DNA of 64,000 nt from Effusibacillus consociatus (GTDB lineage Bacteria; Bacillota; Bacilli; Tumebacillales; Effusibacillaceae): NCBI RefSeq assembly GCF_042652925.1, contig NZ_JBHSHC010000112.1, forward strand, positions 124,001 through 188,000, written 5' to 3'. The notes below the pieces were generated by a model, which saw only the letters and a list, made by a program, of their open reading frames with translations, made no database searches and had not been told where the DNA came from. Positions 1-8,851 of the stretch are shown here, piece by piece. The position numbers and the translations under genes are program-made. The first letter of the stretch is position 1, and every line of letters starts with the position of its first letter.

Positions 1-15
1 GAAGAAATCGAATAG
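1..15 (+). CDS. 3' end of an upstream gene, probably hslV
   Basis: The first codons read Glu-Glu-Ile-Glu followed by a TAG stop at 13-15, in the position where the HslV (ClpQ) protease subunit gene ends in Bacillales, directly before hslU. Only four codons are visible, so the identity rests on the neighbour alone. The ribosome binding site of hslU overlaps the stop. Confidence 0.4.
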   Translation, partial: EEIE

Positions 16-28
16 GAGGAGGAGAAGC

Positions 29-1414
29 ATGAAACAAAAGCTGACCCCAAAACAGATCGTTGCGGAACTCGACCGTTATATTGTTGGCCAAAAACAAGCC
101 AAGAGAATGGTGGCAGTGGCGCTTCGCAACCGCTATCGGCGGAGCTTGCTTCCGGATGAACTGCGGGATGAGGTGACTCCGAAAAATATTTTGATGATCG
201 GGCCGACCGGTGTAGGGAAAACCGAGATCGCGAGACGGCTTGCGAAATTGGTGGGTGCCCCTTTTGTCAAAGTTGAAGCTACCAAGTTTACAGAAGTGGG
301 TTATGTCGGACGCGACGTGGAAGCGATGGTCCGAGATCTTGTGGAGACAGCCATCCGGATCGTCAAAGAAGAAAAAATGACCCGTGTGGAAGATCGTGCC
401 CGGCAAATGGCGGAAGAACGACTCGTACATATTCTCGTTCCGGACCCGGCCAAAGAAAAACAGTTCAAGAATCCATTTGAAATGCTGTTCCAGGGAAACG
501 CCCAGCAGCAGCAGGAAACGACCGGAGAACCCGAACATATCAAAATGCGTCGCAAGGATATACGAGCCGCGTTGGCACGAGGAGACCTGGAAGAAACGAT
601 TGTGGAAATTGATGTTGAGGACACAACGCCCCAAATGTTTGATTTATTTGGCGGCGGCAATAACGAAATCGGCATGAATATGCAGGAAATGCTCGGGAAT
701 TTGATGCCCAAGCGCCGGAAAAAACGAAAGCTGCCCGTAAAAGATGCAAGAAAGATTATAATCCAGGAAGAAGCGCAAAGACTGATTGACATGGATGAGG
801 TTACACAGGAAGCAGTTACCCGAGCCGAGCAGTCCGGTATCATTTTTATAGACGAAATTGATAAAATTGCCGGGAAAGATCATCGCGGTCCGGATGTTTC
901 GAGGGAAGGGGTGCAGCGGGATATTCTCCCGATCGTTGAAGGTTCTACGGTGATGACAAAGTATGGTCCGGTGAAAACCGACTATATTCTGTTCATTGGC
1001 GCGGGTGCATTCCATATTTCAAAACCGTCGGATCTGATTCCGGAATTACAGGGGCGTTTTCCGATCCGGGTAGAACTGCAGAGTCTGACAGCAGAAGATT
1101 TTCGCCAGATCTTAACTGAGCCCCAGAACGCATTAACCAAGCAGTATGTTGCTTTACTGCAGACTGAAGGGATCGAGGTTGAATTCACTGCTGATGCTAT
1201 CGAGAAAATCGCTGAGCTCGCTACAGTTGTGAACCAACAAACTGAAAACATCGGTGCACGCCGCCTGCATACCCTGCTGGAAAAACTTTTGGAAGATCTG
1301 TCATTTGAAGCGGCTGATATCGGCCCTCAGAAGATCGTGATAACACCCGCATACGTTGAGGAAAAACTCGCTGGTATTGTGAAAAACCGGGATCTGAGTC
1401 AGTTTATTTTGTAA
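29..1414 (+). CDS. hslU: HslU (ClpY), ATPase subunit of the HslUV protease
   Basis: AAA+ unfoldase that feeds substrates to the HslV peptidase chamber in the cytoplasm. The 461-residue protein has the HslU N-terminal block, a Walker A motif GPTGVGKTE at about 58-66, a family-typical charged I-domain at about 110-240 (Gln-rich stretch near 155), Walker B IIFIDEIDK at about 271-280 and a C-terminal sensor-2 GARRLHT motif. Length is usual for Bacillales. A strong GGAGGAGGAG ribosome site precedes the ATG. In B. subtilis codY follows; here a terminator and then flgB follow. Confidence 0.97.
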   Translation: MKQKLTPKQIVAELDRYIVGQKQAKRMVAVALRNRYRRSLLPDELRDEVTPKNILMIGPTGVGKTEIARRLAKLVGAPFVKVEATKFTEVGYVGRDVEAMVRDLVETAIRIVKEEKMTRVEDRARQMAEERLVHILVPDPAKEKQFKNPFEMLFQGNAQQQQETTGEPEHIKMRRKDIRAALARGDLEETIVEIDVEDTTPQMFDLFGGGNNEIGMNMQEMLGNLMPKRRKKRKLPVKDARKIIIQEEAQRLIDMDEVTQEAVTRAEQSGIIFIDEIDKIAGKDHRGPDVSREGVQRDILPIVEGSTVMTKYGPVKTDYILFIGAGAFHISKPSDLIPELQGRFPIRVELQSLTAEDFRQILTEPQNALTKQYVALLQTEGIEVEFTADAIEKIAELATVVNQQTENIGARRLHTLLEKLLEDLSFEAADIGPQKIVITPAYVEEKLAGIVKNRDLSQFIL

Positions 1415-1434
1415 ACAGTCAAAAATCAATTCGT

Positions 1435-1470
1435 AAACACCCTTAAGGCCTATTTTTTAAGGGTGTTTTT
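1435..1470 (+). terminator. Rho-independent terminator after hslU
   Basis: Perfect 12-bp inverted repeat AAACACCCTTAA (1435-1446) / TTAAGGGTGTTT (1457-1468), running into T residues. It separates the protease operon from the motility operon. Confidence 0.9.
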
Positions 1471-1675
1471 GCTTTTTATGGTTTTAAAAATGAGACAAAA
1501 GACCTACCCAAAACAAAGGCGGTTAGACCCATACAAAACAGGACTTAAATCAAATATAGTGTAGTTGGAAAGTTGATAAATTCATGGTTTTAGGCCCTTT
1601 TTGTCGAAACTTGCAGGATTGTGCCTGCTCCTGACGAACTACTTAAAAAAATCATCCGAATGGAGGGATTGTCCA
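1471..1675 (+). other. Upstream region of the fla/che operon
   Basis: 205 bases without a coding region, AT-rich. This is where the major fla/che promoter should lie, but no convincing sigma-A or sigma-D promoter stands out; TATAGT at about 1556 has no good -35 box. It holds a Spo0A-box-like heptamer (1602-1608), a small GCAGG/CCTGC hairpin just after it, and the flgB ribosome site. Confidence 0.5.
1602..1608 (+). promoter_or_regulatory. Possible Spo0A box
   Basis: TGTCGAA in the context TTTGTCGAAA matches the Spo0A-binding consensus TGNCGAA and its usual T-rich flank exactly. It lies 68 bases before the flgB start. Spo0A is the sporulation response regulator, and motility is shut off at sporulation onset, so a role here is sensible. 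A 7-base match can be chance. Confidence 0.4.
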
Positions 1676-2089
1676 TTGAATGCATTTACTACCAAGACGA
1701 TGCAAATTCTCGAACGATCTCTCGACGCTTCCAGTCTTCGTCATAAGGTATTGGCGAATAACATCGCCAATGTGGATACCCCGAATTTTAAGCGAAGTGA
1801 CGTCTCGTTTGATTCTGCACTTCAAGCTTATCTCAATGAAAGTCCCGCCGCTTTACCGGGGATGGTTACACACCCCCGTCATATCCCGATCGGAATTCAA
1901 TCCCTAAGTCAAATTCAACCTGAAATTGTTGTTGAGGAATCAACGATAGTAAACAACAACGGAAACAACGTAGATATCGATTCGGAAATGACACAGCTTG
2001 CTGTCAATCAAATTAAGTACAATGCGTTAATCCAACAGTTAAACGGACACTTCGCAAAACTCCGAAGCGCTATTCAAGGAGGTCGCTAA
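1676..2089 (+). CDS. flgB: FlgB, flagellar basal-body rod protein
   Basis: Proximal rod subunit of the flagellar basal body. The protein (137 residues from the chosen start) has the rod signature LANNIANVDTPNFKR at about 26-40 and the C-terminal helix typical of axial proteins. A TTG start at 1676 is chosen over the longer frame opening at 1601 because GGAGGG lies 9 bases before it and the first residues (MNAFTTKTMQILERSL) then match family length. First gene of the fla/che operon; flgC starts 2 bases after its stop. Confidence 0.95.
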   Translation: MNAFTTKTMQILERSLDASSLRHKVLANNIANVDTPNFKRSDVSFDSALQAYLNESPAALPGMVTHPRHIPIGIQSLSQIQPEIVVEESTIVNNNGNNVDIDSEMTQLAVNQIKYNALIQQLNGHFAKLRSAIQGGR

Positions 2090-2091
2090 TC

Positions 2092-2553
2092 ATGGGGTTA
2101 TTCGACGGAATTGCTATAAGTGCATCAGGTCTGACCGCACAGCGGTTGAGGATGGATGTAATAGCCAATAACATCGCCAACGCGCAATCGACCCGATCAG
2201 CCGAAGATCCGACCATCCCTTATCAAAGGCAGCGTGCAGTTTTTACTCCCGTTCAGGGGCCGGGATCTTTCGCCTCCGTTTTGCAAAACAGTTTGCAGTC
2301 GCCGGGTCAAGGGGTTCAGGCAACGGTTGAAAAAGATACGGAAACTCCGTTCAAATTGGTTTATGATCCAACGCATCCGGACTCGATCAAGGATCCGAAT
2401 GATCCGATGTACGGATACGTGAGAATGCCCAATGTTGATATATCCATGGAGATGGTCGATATGATTTCGGCTTCGAGGGGATATGAAGCGAATGTCACCG
2501 CTGTGAATGCGGCCAAAACGATGGCTTTGAAAGCTCTGGAGATCGGGCGATAG
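2092..2553 (+). CDS. flgC: FlgC, flagellar basal-body rod protein
   Basis: Second proximal rod component. 153 residues; the N-terminal axial-protein motif (SASGLTAQRLRMDVIANNIANAQST) and the C-terminal block beginning PNVDISMEMVDMISASRGYEAN are both clear. The ribosome site AAGGAGG lies inside the end of flgB, pointing to translational coupling. Confidence 0.97.
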   Translation: MGLFDGIAISASGLTAQRLRMDVIANNIANAQSTRSAEDPTIPYQRQRAVFTPVQGPGSFASVLQNSLQSPGQGVQATVEKDTETPFKLVYDPTHPDSIKDPNDPMYGYVRMPNVDISMEMVDMISASRGYEANVTAVNAAKTMALKALEIGR

Positions 2554-2565
2554 GAGGAATAGACA

Positions 2566-2859
2566 ATGATAAATCGCGTGACGAATCCAATCCCTTCATC
2601 GATCACCGGGACGGGTATGACGAATCAGGAGGCTGCAGGTCCGTCCTTCTCAACCGTTCTTGGGGAGACGCTGAATAAAGTGGCCGATATGGAAGTGGGA
2701 GCCTCCAAGCTCACTCAACAAATGGCTGCGGGGCAAGGGGCCGACCTTCATACGATCATGATTGCCGGTGAGAAAGCTTCGCTTGCTCTCCAAATGACGA
2801 TTCAGGTCCGCAATAAAGTGATTGATGCATACCAGGAAATCATGCGAATGCAAATGTAA
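2566..2859 (+). CDS. fliE: FliE, basal-body MS-ring/rod junction protein
   Basis: Small 97-residue protein that joins the MS ring to the rod. The C-terminal half carries the family pattern around DLHTIMIAGEKASLALQ and ends in VRNKVIDAYQEIMRMQM. The N-terminal 30 residues are low in conservation, as usual. It sits between flgC and fliF in the standard order, with GGAGGAAT before the ATG. Confidence 0.95.
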   Translation: MINRVTNPIPSSITGTGMTNQEAAGPSFSTVLGETLNKVADMEVGASKLTQQMAAGQGADLHTIMIAGEKASLALQMTIQVRNKVIDAYQEIMRMQM

Positions 2860-2899
2860 CATCAGTAACAGTATGTAGAGAGATATATGAGGTGACATC

Positions 2900-4408
2900 G
2901 TGAACCAACGGATTCGTGAACTTATAGAACGTGTGTCTGGGAATTGGAAACAGCTGCAGGCTCATCAGCGCCGGAATCTAATGATTGCCGGTGGATTCTT
3001 TGTCCTCACTGTTGTACTTCTCAGTTGGTTCGCGTTTCGTCCAAACTATGTAGCCGTCTACTCCAATCTGGAAGCCGGGGCTGCAGGTGAAATTGTTGCG
3101 AAACTTGATGAGATGAAGATTCCGAACAAAATTCAGGGAACTACAGTTCTGGTGCCTGAAGAGCACGCGGATAAGGCGCGGGTTCAGCTTGCTATGAACA
3201 ACCTCCCAAAGTCAGGATACATTGATTTTGGGATCTTTAATGAGAAGAACATCGTTGGAATGACGGAACGCGAGATTGATATCAAGTATTTGACCGCCTT
3301 GCAGGGCACCGTTGCCAACACGATTCGTTCCATCAAAGGCGTTGAGGATGCAAAAGTACATATCGTGATGCAGGAACAGAAATTGTTTGTGAAAGAAGCT
3401 CTGCAAGATGCCAAAGCTTCAGTTTTATTGAATTTGGCCCCCGGGGCAAAGCTTTCCCAAGAGCAAGTGGCAGGCATTCAGCAGTTGGTTGCCGGATCGG
3501 TGAAAGGACTTAAGCCGGAAAACATAACGATTGTCGATCAAAATGGGGTCCGTCTCCTGGAAGAGGGTCAACAGCCTGGAACCGGGAACGTTGCCTCCAA
3601 AGAGATTGAAGTACGGAAGATGATTCAGCAAGACTATGAAAAACGGATACGCAACACATTGGAAAAGATGTTCGGGTACGGAAACGTGGAGGTGTTGGTG
3701 AATCCGGAGGTGTCCTTCGACAAGGTGCAAAAAAAGGAAGAGGTATATACCTCTCCGGTTAAAGACAGTGATCGAGGGCTCGTCCGTTCGGACCAAAAGA
3801 CAAGTGAAACATTTGAAAATGCCCCTTCAACTGGAGGGGCGGCAGGCAATAACACAAACAACCCGAACTCTCAAACGAAATCGGCAACAGGCAATACCAG
3901 CAGCGGAGAAAAGAAAGCTCAGACCACCAACTACGAACTTAACAAAGCGATTATCGAGACAGTGGGACAAGCTTTTGAAATCAAAAAGATGTCGGTCTCG
4001 GTAATGGTGAACGGTCAACTTAACAACCAACAGAAACAAGATATAACCAACCTTGTAGCGACCGCCATAGGGTACCAAAACACCGGGGGCAACAATGCCG
4101 ACATAACGGTGATGGGAACCACATTCCAGGTTTCGCCGAATCCTTTCCAACAATCATGGTATGAAAATCCCCTGGTGCTCGGCGGCATTGCCGCGGGACT
4201 CCTGTTGCTTGGCGGAGGGGCGTTTGCGGTCGCTCGCCGGCGCAAGACATCCGGGGAAGAGGACTTTATCCCCGTACCGGTTGCGGCGCTGCAAAGTATG
4301 CCCGAGGAAACTTCCCAACAGAAAATCAAAAAACAGCTTGAAAAAATGGTCAATCAGAAGCCCGATGATTTTGTGAATCTACTGCGTACTTGGCTGGCAG
4401 AGGAGTAG
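2900..4408 (+). CDS. fliF: FliF, flagellar MS-ring protein
   Basis: Membrane ring on which the flagellum is built. 502 residues with an N-terminal membrane segment at about 29-46, the YscJ/FliF ring-building domains (about 47-220), a Ser/Thr/Asn/Gly-rich low-complexity region at about 290-345, a second membrane segment at about 427-445 (LVLGGIAAGLLLLGGGAFAV) and a cytoplasmic tail that binds FliG. GTG start preceded by GAGGTGA. Length is slightly below the B. subtilis form. Confidence 0.97.
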   Translation: MNQRIRELIERVSGNWKQLQAHQRRNLMIAGGFFVLTVVLLSWFAFRPNYVAVYSNLEAGAAGEIVAKLDEMKIPNKIQGTTVLVPEEHADKARVQLAMNNLPKSGYIDFGIFNEKNIVGMTEREIDIKYLTALQGTVANTIRSIKGVEDAKVHIVMQEQKLFVKEALQDAKASVLLNLAPGAKLSQEQVAGIQQLVAGSVKGLKPENITIVDQNGVRLLEEGQQPGTGNVASKEIEVRKMIQQDYEKRIRNTLEKMFGYGNVEVLVNPEVSFDKVQKKEEVYTSPVKDSDRGLVRSDQKTSETFENAPSTGGAAGNNTNNPNSQTKSATGNTSSGEKKAQTTNYELNKAIIETVGQAFEIKKMSVSVMVNGQLNNQQKQDITNLVATAIGYQNTGGNNADITVMGTTFQVSPNPFQQSWYENPLVLGGIAAGLLLLGGGAFAVARRRKTSGEEDFIPVPVAALQSMPEETSQQKIKKQLEKMVNQKPDDFVNLLRTWLAEE

Positions 4409-4420
4409 GAGTGAACTGGC

Positions 4421-5437
4421 GTGGCACGCGTTACACAACAAAAACTGTCCGGTCGCCAAAAAGCTGCTGTTCTTCTCGTCGCCTTAGGGCCTGAGATTTC
4501 GGCGAAGATATTCAAACACCTTCGGGACGACGAGATAGAACAGCTGACGCTTGAAATTGCGAATGTCCGGAAAATTGATTATTCGGAGAAGGAAGCGGTT
4601 CTTGAGGAATTCCATCAAATCTGTGTTGCGCAAGAGTATCTTTCAATGGGCGGCATCGAGTATGCCAAAGAAGTATTGGAAAAGGCGCTTGGGAACCAGA
4701 AGGCACTTGATATAATCAACCGATTAACAGCTTCCCTGCAGGTAAGGCCTTTCGAGTTTGCTCGAAAGGCGGACCCGAACCAAATCTTGAACTTTATCCA
4801 AAATGAGCATCCGCAAACGATCGCTTTGGTTCTGGCTTATTTGGATCCCGCTCAGGCGGGGATGATCCTGTCTTCTTTGCCGCAAGAAATGCAAGCGGAT
4901 GTGGCGAGGCGAATTGCTCTGATGGACAGAACATCACCCGAAGTGGTGAATGATGTGGAAAGAGTACTGGAAGCAAAATTGTCCCAGATGGCTGTGCACG
5001 ACTTCTCCGCCGGAGGCGGTATTGATGCAATAGTTCAGGTTCTGAACGGGGTCGACCGCTCAACAGAAAAGACGATTCTTGAATCGCTGGAACTGCAGGA
5101 TCCGGAACTGGCCGATGAGATTAAAAAGCGGATGTTCGTATTCGAAGACATTGTTCTTCTCGACAATCGATCGATCCAGAGAGTTATTCGCGATGTGGAG
5201 ACTGCCGATTTGCAGTTGGCGCTTAAGGTGGCCAGTGAGGAAGTTCAGGACATCATATTTAAGAACATGTCGAAACGCATGGCGGATACGTTTAAACAGG
5301 ATATGGAGTTCATGGGGCCTGTTCGTTTGCGGGATGTCGAAGAGGCTCAGCAGAGAATTGTGGGTGTGATCAGACGACTCGAAGAGAGTGGGGAAATCGT
5401 AATCGCTCGCGGAGGAGGCGACGATATCATTGTCTAA
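4421..5437 (+). CDS. fliG: FliG, flagellar motor switch protein
   Basis: Rotor protein that takes torque from the stator and sets rotation sense through FliM/FliY. 338 residues, the family length. The N-terminal domain (LSGRQKAAVLLVALGPE), the central ARM region with EHPQTIALVL, and the C-terminal torque helix with charged residues (KKRMFVFEDIVLLDNRSIQRV) are present. GTG start; the preceding AGGAGTGA serves as ribosome site. fliH starts inside its 3' end. Confidence 0.97.
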   Translation: MARVTQQKLSGRQKAAVLLVALGPEISAKIFKHLRDDEIEQLTLEIANVRKIDYSEKEAVLEEFHQICVAQEYLSMGGIEYAKEVLEKALGNQKALDIINRLTASLQVRPFEFARKADPNQILNFIQNEHPQTIALVLAYLDPAQAGMILSSLPQEMQADVARRIALMDRTSPEVVNDVERVLEAKLSQMAVHDFSAGGGIDAIVQVLNGVDRSTEKTILESLELQDPELADEIKKRMFVFEDIVLLDNRSIQRVIRDVETADLQLALKVASEEVQDIIFKNMSKRMADTFKQDMEFMGPVRLRDVEEAQQRIVGVIRRLEESGEIVIARGGGDDIIV

Positions 5438-6224
5438 AATCGTGAAATCTCTATACACAACGGTGGCCGGACAACGAACGATTCATACCGTTCCCGTAGT
5501 CAAGGTGATAACGCCTCCGGGCTTTCTGAATCACGAATCGGAGCCTCAAGAAGCGGAACCGGTTTTGTCGCCGGAAGAAATAATAAAAGAAGCACAAAAA
5601 CAAGCAGCACGGATGCTCGAAAACACCCGTAGGGAAGCGGATTTGATTGTGAATGACGCAAAACGGCAGGCAGAAGCGATTCTGACTGACTCCAGGCGTC
5701 AAGTCGAGGAAGCGGTTGCCCAAGCGCAAAAAGCCGGCTATGAAATCGGTTTTGAAGAAGGAAAAACAGCAGGAGAGACTCTCTTTCAGGAGAAGATCCA
5801 AGAGGTTTTGGGAAGGATGAGTCAAATCGAAGCCGAGCGACAGGAGTATCTGCTTCAATCGGAACAACAACTCCTTGTGTTGGCCTGCGAGATCGCAAGA
5901 AGGATTATGGGAAGAGAGATCGAGCTCGGCATGTCCTGGGTGGAAGCTACCTTAAAAGGTGCCCTTGCTGAGCTTGTGAATCGGTCTCATGTGGAAGTGC
6001 ATGCTCACCCGGACGACATTCCGCTGCTGATCGACATCAAAAGTGAAATCTCTTCTCCGTACAATGCCCAAATCGAATTTAAGTTTACTGCTGATTCGAG
6101 TATTGAGAAAGGTGGCTGCATTCTGCGGACTCGCCAGGGTGCAGTAGACGCTCGTATCGATACACAGTTGAATGAGGTGAAACGGGCTTTGCTGGAGACG
6201 GCAGCAGCCTTAAGCCGTGAATAG
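5430..6224 (+). CDS. fliH: FliH, flagellar export ATPase regulator
   Basis: Cytoplasmic stalk protein that binds and controls the export ATPase FliI. 264 residues: variable N-terminus, a long charged coiled coil at about 48-150 rich in Gln, Glu and Arg, and a C-terminal V-ATPase-E-like domain (LACEIARRIMGREIELGMSWV and IEKGGCILRTRQGAVDARID). TTG start overlapping fliG by 8 bases; GGAGGAGG lies 11 bases upstream. A GTG at 5442 is an alternative start. Confidence 0.92.
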   Translation: MSKIVKSLYTTVAGQRTIHTVPVVKVITPPGFLNHESEPQEAEPVLSPEEIIKEAQKQAARMLENTRREADLIVNDAKRQAEAILTDSRRQVEEAVAQAQKAGYEIGFEEGKTAGETLFQEKIQEVLGRMSQIEAERQEYLLQSEQQLLVLACEIARRIMGREIELGMSWVEATLKGALAELVNRSHVEVHAHPDDIPLLIDIKSEISSPYNAQIEFKFTADSSIEKGGCILRTRQGAVDARIDTQLNEVKRALLETAAALSRE

Positions 6225-7542
6225 ATTTCCGCTTGAAGCCTATCTGGATGTTACTCGAAAAATCTCCCGGTTTGTTCACCATGGAAAAGTTGTTCAAGTA
6301 ATCGGCTTGACGATTGAGTCAATAGGTCCGACAGCAAAAGTGGGCGACATTTGCTGGATTTATCCGGTGAATCGGTCGACGCCATGTATGGCCGAAGTAG
6401 TGGGGTTTCGGGATGACCGGGTACTGCTAATGCCGCTTGGCGATCTCGGGGCAATCGGTCCGGGCAGCGAAGTCCGGGGGACCGGCAGATCTCTGCAGGT
6501 TCCGGTTGGCAAACCCTTGCTGGGTCGAATTCTGAATGGGGTAGGTATTCCGATTGACGATTTGGGGCCTCTGCCGTGCAAGGATGAAAAACCAACCGAT
6601 AATGATCCTCCTAATCCTTTAACTCGGCCGACAATTCGTTCTCCGTTAAGTGTAGGTGTTCGATCCATCGATGGTCTTCTGAGTGTCGGCCGGGGCCAAA
6701 GAATCGGGATATTTGCAGGAAGCGGCGTGGGCAAAAGTACCCTTTTAGGAATGATTGCCCGCAACACTTCCGCTGATGTAAATGTCATTGCATTGATTGG
6801 GGAACGAGGAAGAGAAGTGCGTGAGTTCATTGAGAAGGATCTCGGAGCGGAAGGGATGGCAAGGTCGGTGCTAGTGGTTGCCACATCTGACCAACCGGCG
6901 TTGATTCGGATTAAAGGAGCTCTGATAGCGACTACGATCGCCGAATATTTCAGGGACCAAGGACTTCACGTCAATCTGATGATGGATTCATGCACCCGAT
7001 TTGCTATGGCCCAGCGGGAAATCGGTTTGGCCGTAGGCGAACCTCCCGCTACGAAAGGGTATACCCCTTCCGTATTCGCGCTGCTTCCTAAACTGCTGGA
7101 AAGAGCAGGTACAGGAGCAGGAGGAACGATAACAGGGTTTTATACGGTTCTGGTGGACGGAGATGACATGAATGATCCTATCGCGGATGCAGTTCGCGGG
7201 ATTCTTGACGGGCACGTCGTATTGTCAAGGGAATTGGCCAACAAAGGACACTTTCCAGCCATTGACGTTTTGGCAAGCGTCAGCAGGGTAATGAATGATT
7301 TGGCGGCTCCGGAACACCGGAAAGCGGCTGTTGCTTTTAAAAAATTGGCTGCAATTTATCGGGACGCGGAAGACCTGATTCGGATCGGGGCTTACCAAGC
7401 CGGCAGCAATCGGGAAATCGACCTTGCGATTGAACTCAGGGAGCGCATGAATCGGTTTGTGCGACAAGAAGTTGATGATAAGAGTGACTATGTTTCATCG
7501 ATCCAAGAATTAATCGATTTGTTTGAGGGGGTTGATGTATGA
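6217..7542 (+). CDS. fliI: FliI, flagellum-specific export ATPase
   Basis: Rotary-type ATPase of the flagellar type III export system, homologous to F1-beta. 441 residues with Walker A GSGVGKST at about 168-175, the family motif GERGREVREFIEKDLG, and a Walker B region around LMMDSCTRFAMAQREIGLAVGEPP. GTG start overlapping the end of fliH by 8 bases, so the two are likely coupled. Confidence 0.98.
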   Translation: MNRFPLEAYLDVTRKISRFVHHGKVVQVIGLTIESIGPTAKVGDICWIYPVNRSTPCMAEVVGFRDDRVLLMPLGDLGAIGPGSEVRGTGRSLQVPVGKPLLGRILNGVGIPIDDLGPLPCKDEKPTDNDPPNPLTRPTIRSPLSVGVRSIDGLLSVGRGQRIGIFAGSGVGKSTLLGMIARNTSADVNVIALIGERGREVREFIEKDLGAEGMARSVLVVATSDQPALIRIKGALIATTIAEYFRDQGLHVNLMMDSCTRFAMAQREIGLAVGEPPATKGYTPSVFALLPKLLERAGTGAGGTITGFYTVLVDGDDMNDPIADAVRGILDGHVVLSRELANKGHFPAIDVLASVSRVMNDLAAPEHRKAAVAFKKLAAIYRDAEDLIRIGAYQAGSNREIDLAIELRERMNRFVRQEVDDKSDYVSSIQELIDLFEGVDV

Positions 7543-7982
7543 GTCTCACGCTGCAAACCATACAAAAAATCAACTCGGTGAAAAAAATGCTGGTCAGGCA
7601 AACGGAATGGGAACTTCTTGAGGTGAGCAAGCAGCAATCCGAAGCTTCTGAACTCCTGAATCGCATGCAGGATGAAGTCGATCATTTGCATTTTAAATTC
7701 AACCAGAAACGTGCATCAGGCGGTTCCGCAGCGGAGCTTGCTGCATGGGGTGAATGGCTCAACTTTCAACGCCAAATGATTCAGGATCAGGTGGCCCTGT
7801 GCCAAAAACTGTTGGAGAAGATGGAAAGTAGCCGCTGCAAATTGGCGGAACGACAGCGTGACGAGGAAATTTGGCAGCAGCTTAAGGACAAGCAGATTGA
7901 AATTCGAAACGAAGAATTAAAACGACAGGAACAGGCAGAGTTGGATGAAATCAGTTTGCAATCCCGCCGGTTTCGGTTATAA
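7539..7982 (+). CDS. fliJ: FliJ, export chaperone
   Basis: 147-residue, almost wholly helical coiled-coil protein, rich in Gln, Glu, Arg and Lys. FliJ links the FliI ATPase ring to the FlhA export gate. Sequence identity within this family is weak, so the call rests on coiled-coil character, length and its place right after fliI with a 4-base ATGA overlap. Confidence 0.9.
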   Translation: MSLTLQTIQKINSVKKMLVRQTEWELLEVSKQQSEASELLNRMQDEVDHLHFKFNQKRASGGSAAELAAWGEWLNFQRQMIQDQVALCQKLLEKMESSRCKLAERQRDEEIWQQLKDKQIEIRNEELKRQEQAELDEISLQSRRFRL

Positions 7983-8028
7983 ATAGGCTTTCCCGTGAGG
8001 GATCCCGATCCGAGAGGAGAGGTGCAGG

Positions 8029-8793
8029 ATGGAAGAAAGAGCATACGGAAAGATGGAATGGTTGTTTTATATTATTATCCTTCCGTTGCTGTTTACCAGT
8101 TTAATCTTGGGGCTGGTTCTCCAGTTCATGGGTTATAACGTGACCGGCAAATTGCTGTCTGTCGCCCGCCAGACTCCTGTCATCAGTTCGATAGTGCCAC
8201 CCGATGAAAAAACCAAGCAGGAGCGTTCCGAGGTGCGGAAACTTACTGCAGAACTGGATCAGGTCAAAAAAGACCTTGAGCAAGCGAAACAAACCAGCGA
8301 ACAGTATGCGCAGGATCTGGCTCAAAAAGAACAACAGGTCGCACAACTAAAGCAAAAAAATGAGCAGGCCGACAAGCAGGAAAGTGATCGGCAGGCGGCG
8401 GATGAATATTGGAAGACACAAGCCAAGGTGTACTCCGAAATGTCTCCTAAAAACGCGGCCGGAATTTTGGCTTCGCTCCCCCTGGTGGAAGCAAGGGCAA
8501 TAATCGGCAGAATGACCACTGATGTCAAGGCTTCTGTTCTGGAAAAAATGGATCCGAAATATGCCGCCTTGATCGAATCGAACGCAGGGAATCCAAACGA
8601 CCAAAAATCTGCTCAAGACCATTACAAAACAACACCAAGTGTCTACAGTCTGATGTCTCCTGATAAAGCAGCCAAGATTCTTTCGGAGATGACCGCCCAG
8701 CAGGCAAGGATGATTCTGAACGGAATGAACGTGGAGGCAAAAGCGGCCATCCTGGAAAAAATGGATCCCGTCAAAGCGGCCGAACGTGCCTAA
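8029..8793 (+). CDS. MotE-family (YlxF-like) membrane protein with MgtE-N-like repeats
   Basis: 254 residues: one N-terminal membrane segment at about 12-33, a long coiled coil at about 60-125, then two copies of an MgtE-N-like module at about 138-178 and 208-250 (SP.[NK]AA.IL......AR.I......KA..LEKMDP). This matches B. subtilis YlxF in the same place between fliJ and fliK. In some bacteria the related MotE is a chaperone for the stator; here the role is inferred. The pairing of the two modules may mediate dimerisation. Confidence 0.85.
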   Translation: MEERAYGKMEWLFYIIILPLLFTSLILGLVLQFMGYNVTGKLLSVARQTPVISSIVPPDEKTKQERSEVRKLTAELDQVKKDLEQAKQTSEQYAQDLAQKEQQVAQLKQKNEQADKQESDRQAADEYWKTQAKVYSEMSPKNAAGILASLPLVEARAIIGRMTTDVKASVLEKMDPKYAALIESNAGNPNDQKSAQDHYKTTPSVYSLMSPDKAAKILSEMTAQQARMILNGMNVEAKAAILEKMDPVKAAERA

Positions 8794-8799
8794 CACAAA

Positions 8800-8820
8800 G
8801 TTGAGGCAGACTGCCTTAAC
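8800..8820 (+). other. Intercistronic hairpin before fliK
   Basis: GTTGAGGCA / TGCCTTAAC form a 9-bp stem (one G-T pair) with a 3-base loop, 31 bases before fliK. There is no T tract, so it is more likely an mRNA stability or processing element than a terminator. Confidence 0.5.
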
Positions 8821-8851
8821 AAACCAGCTTTTATGAAGGGAGGTGAGAACG

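Noticed and set aside
1540..1675. Sigma-D promoter in front of flgB
   Set aside because: No TAAA - 15 bases - GCCGATAT pair was found; the stray TAAA motifs lack the -10 partner.
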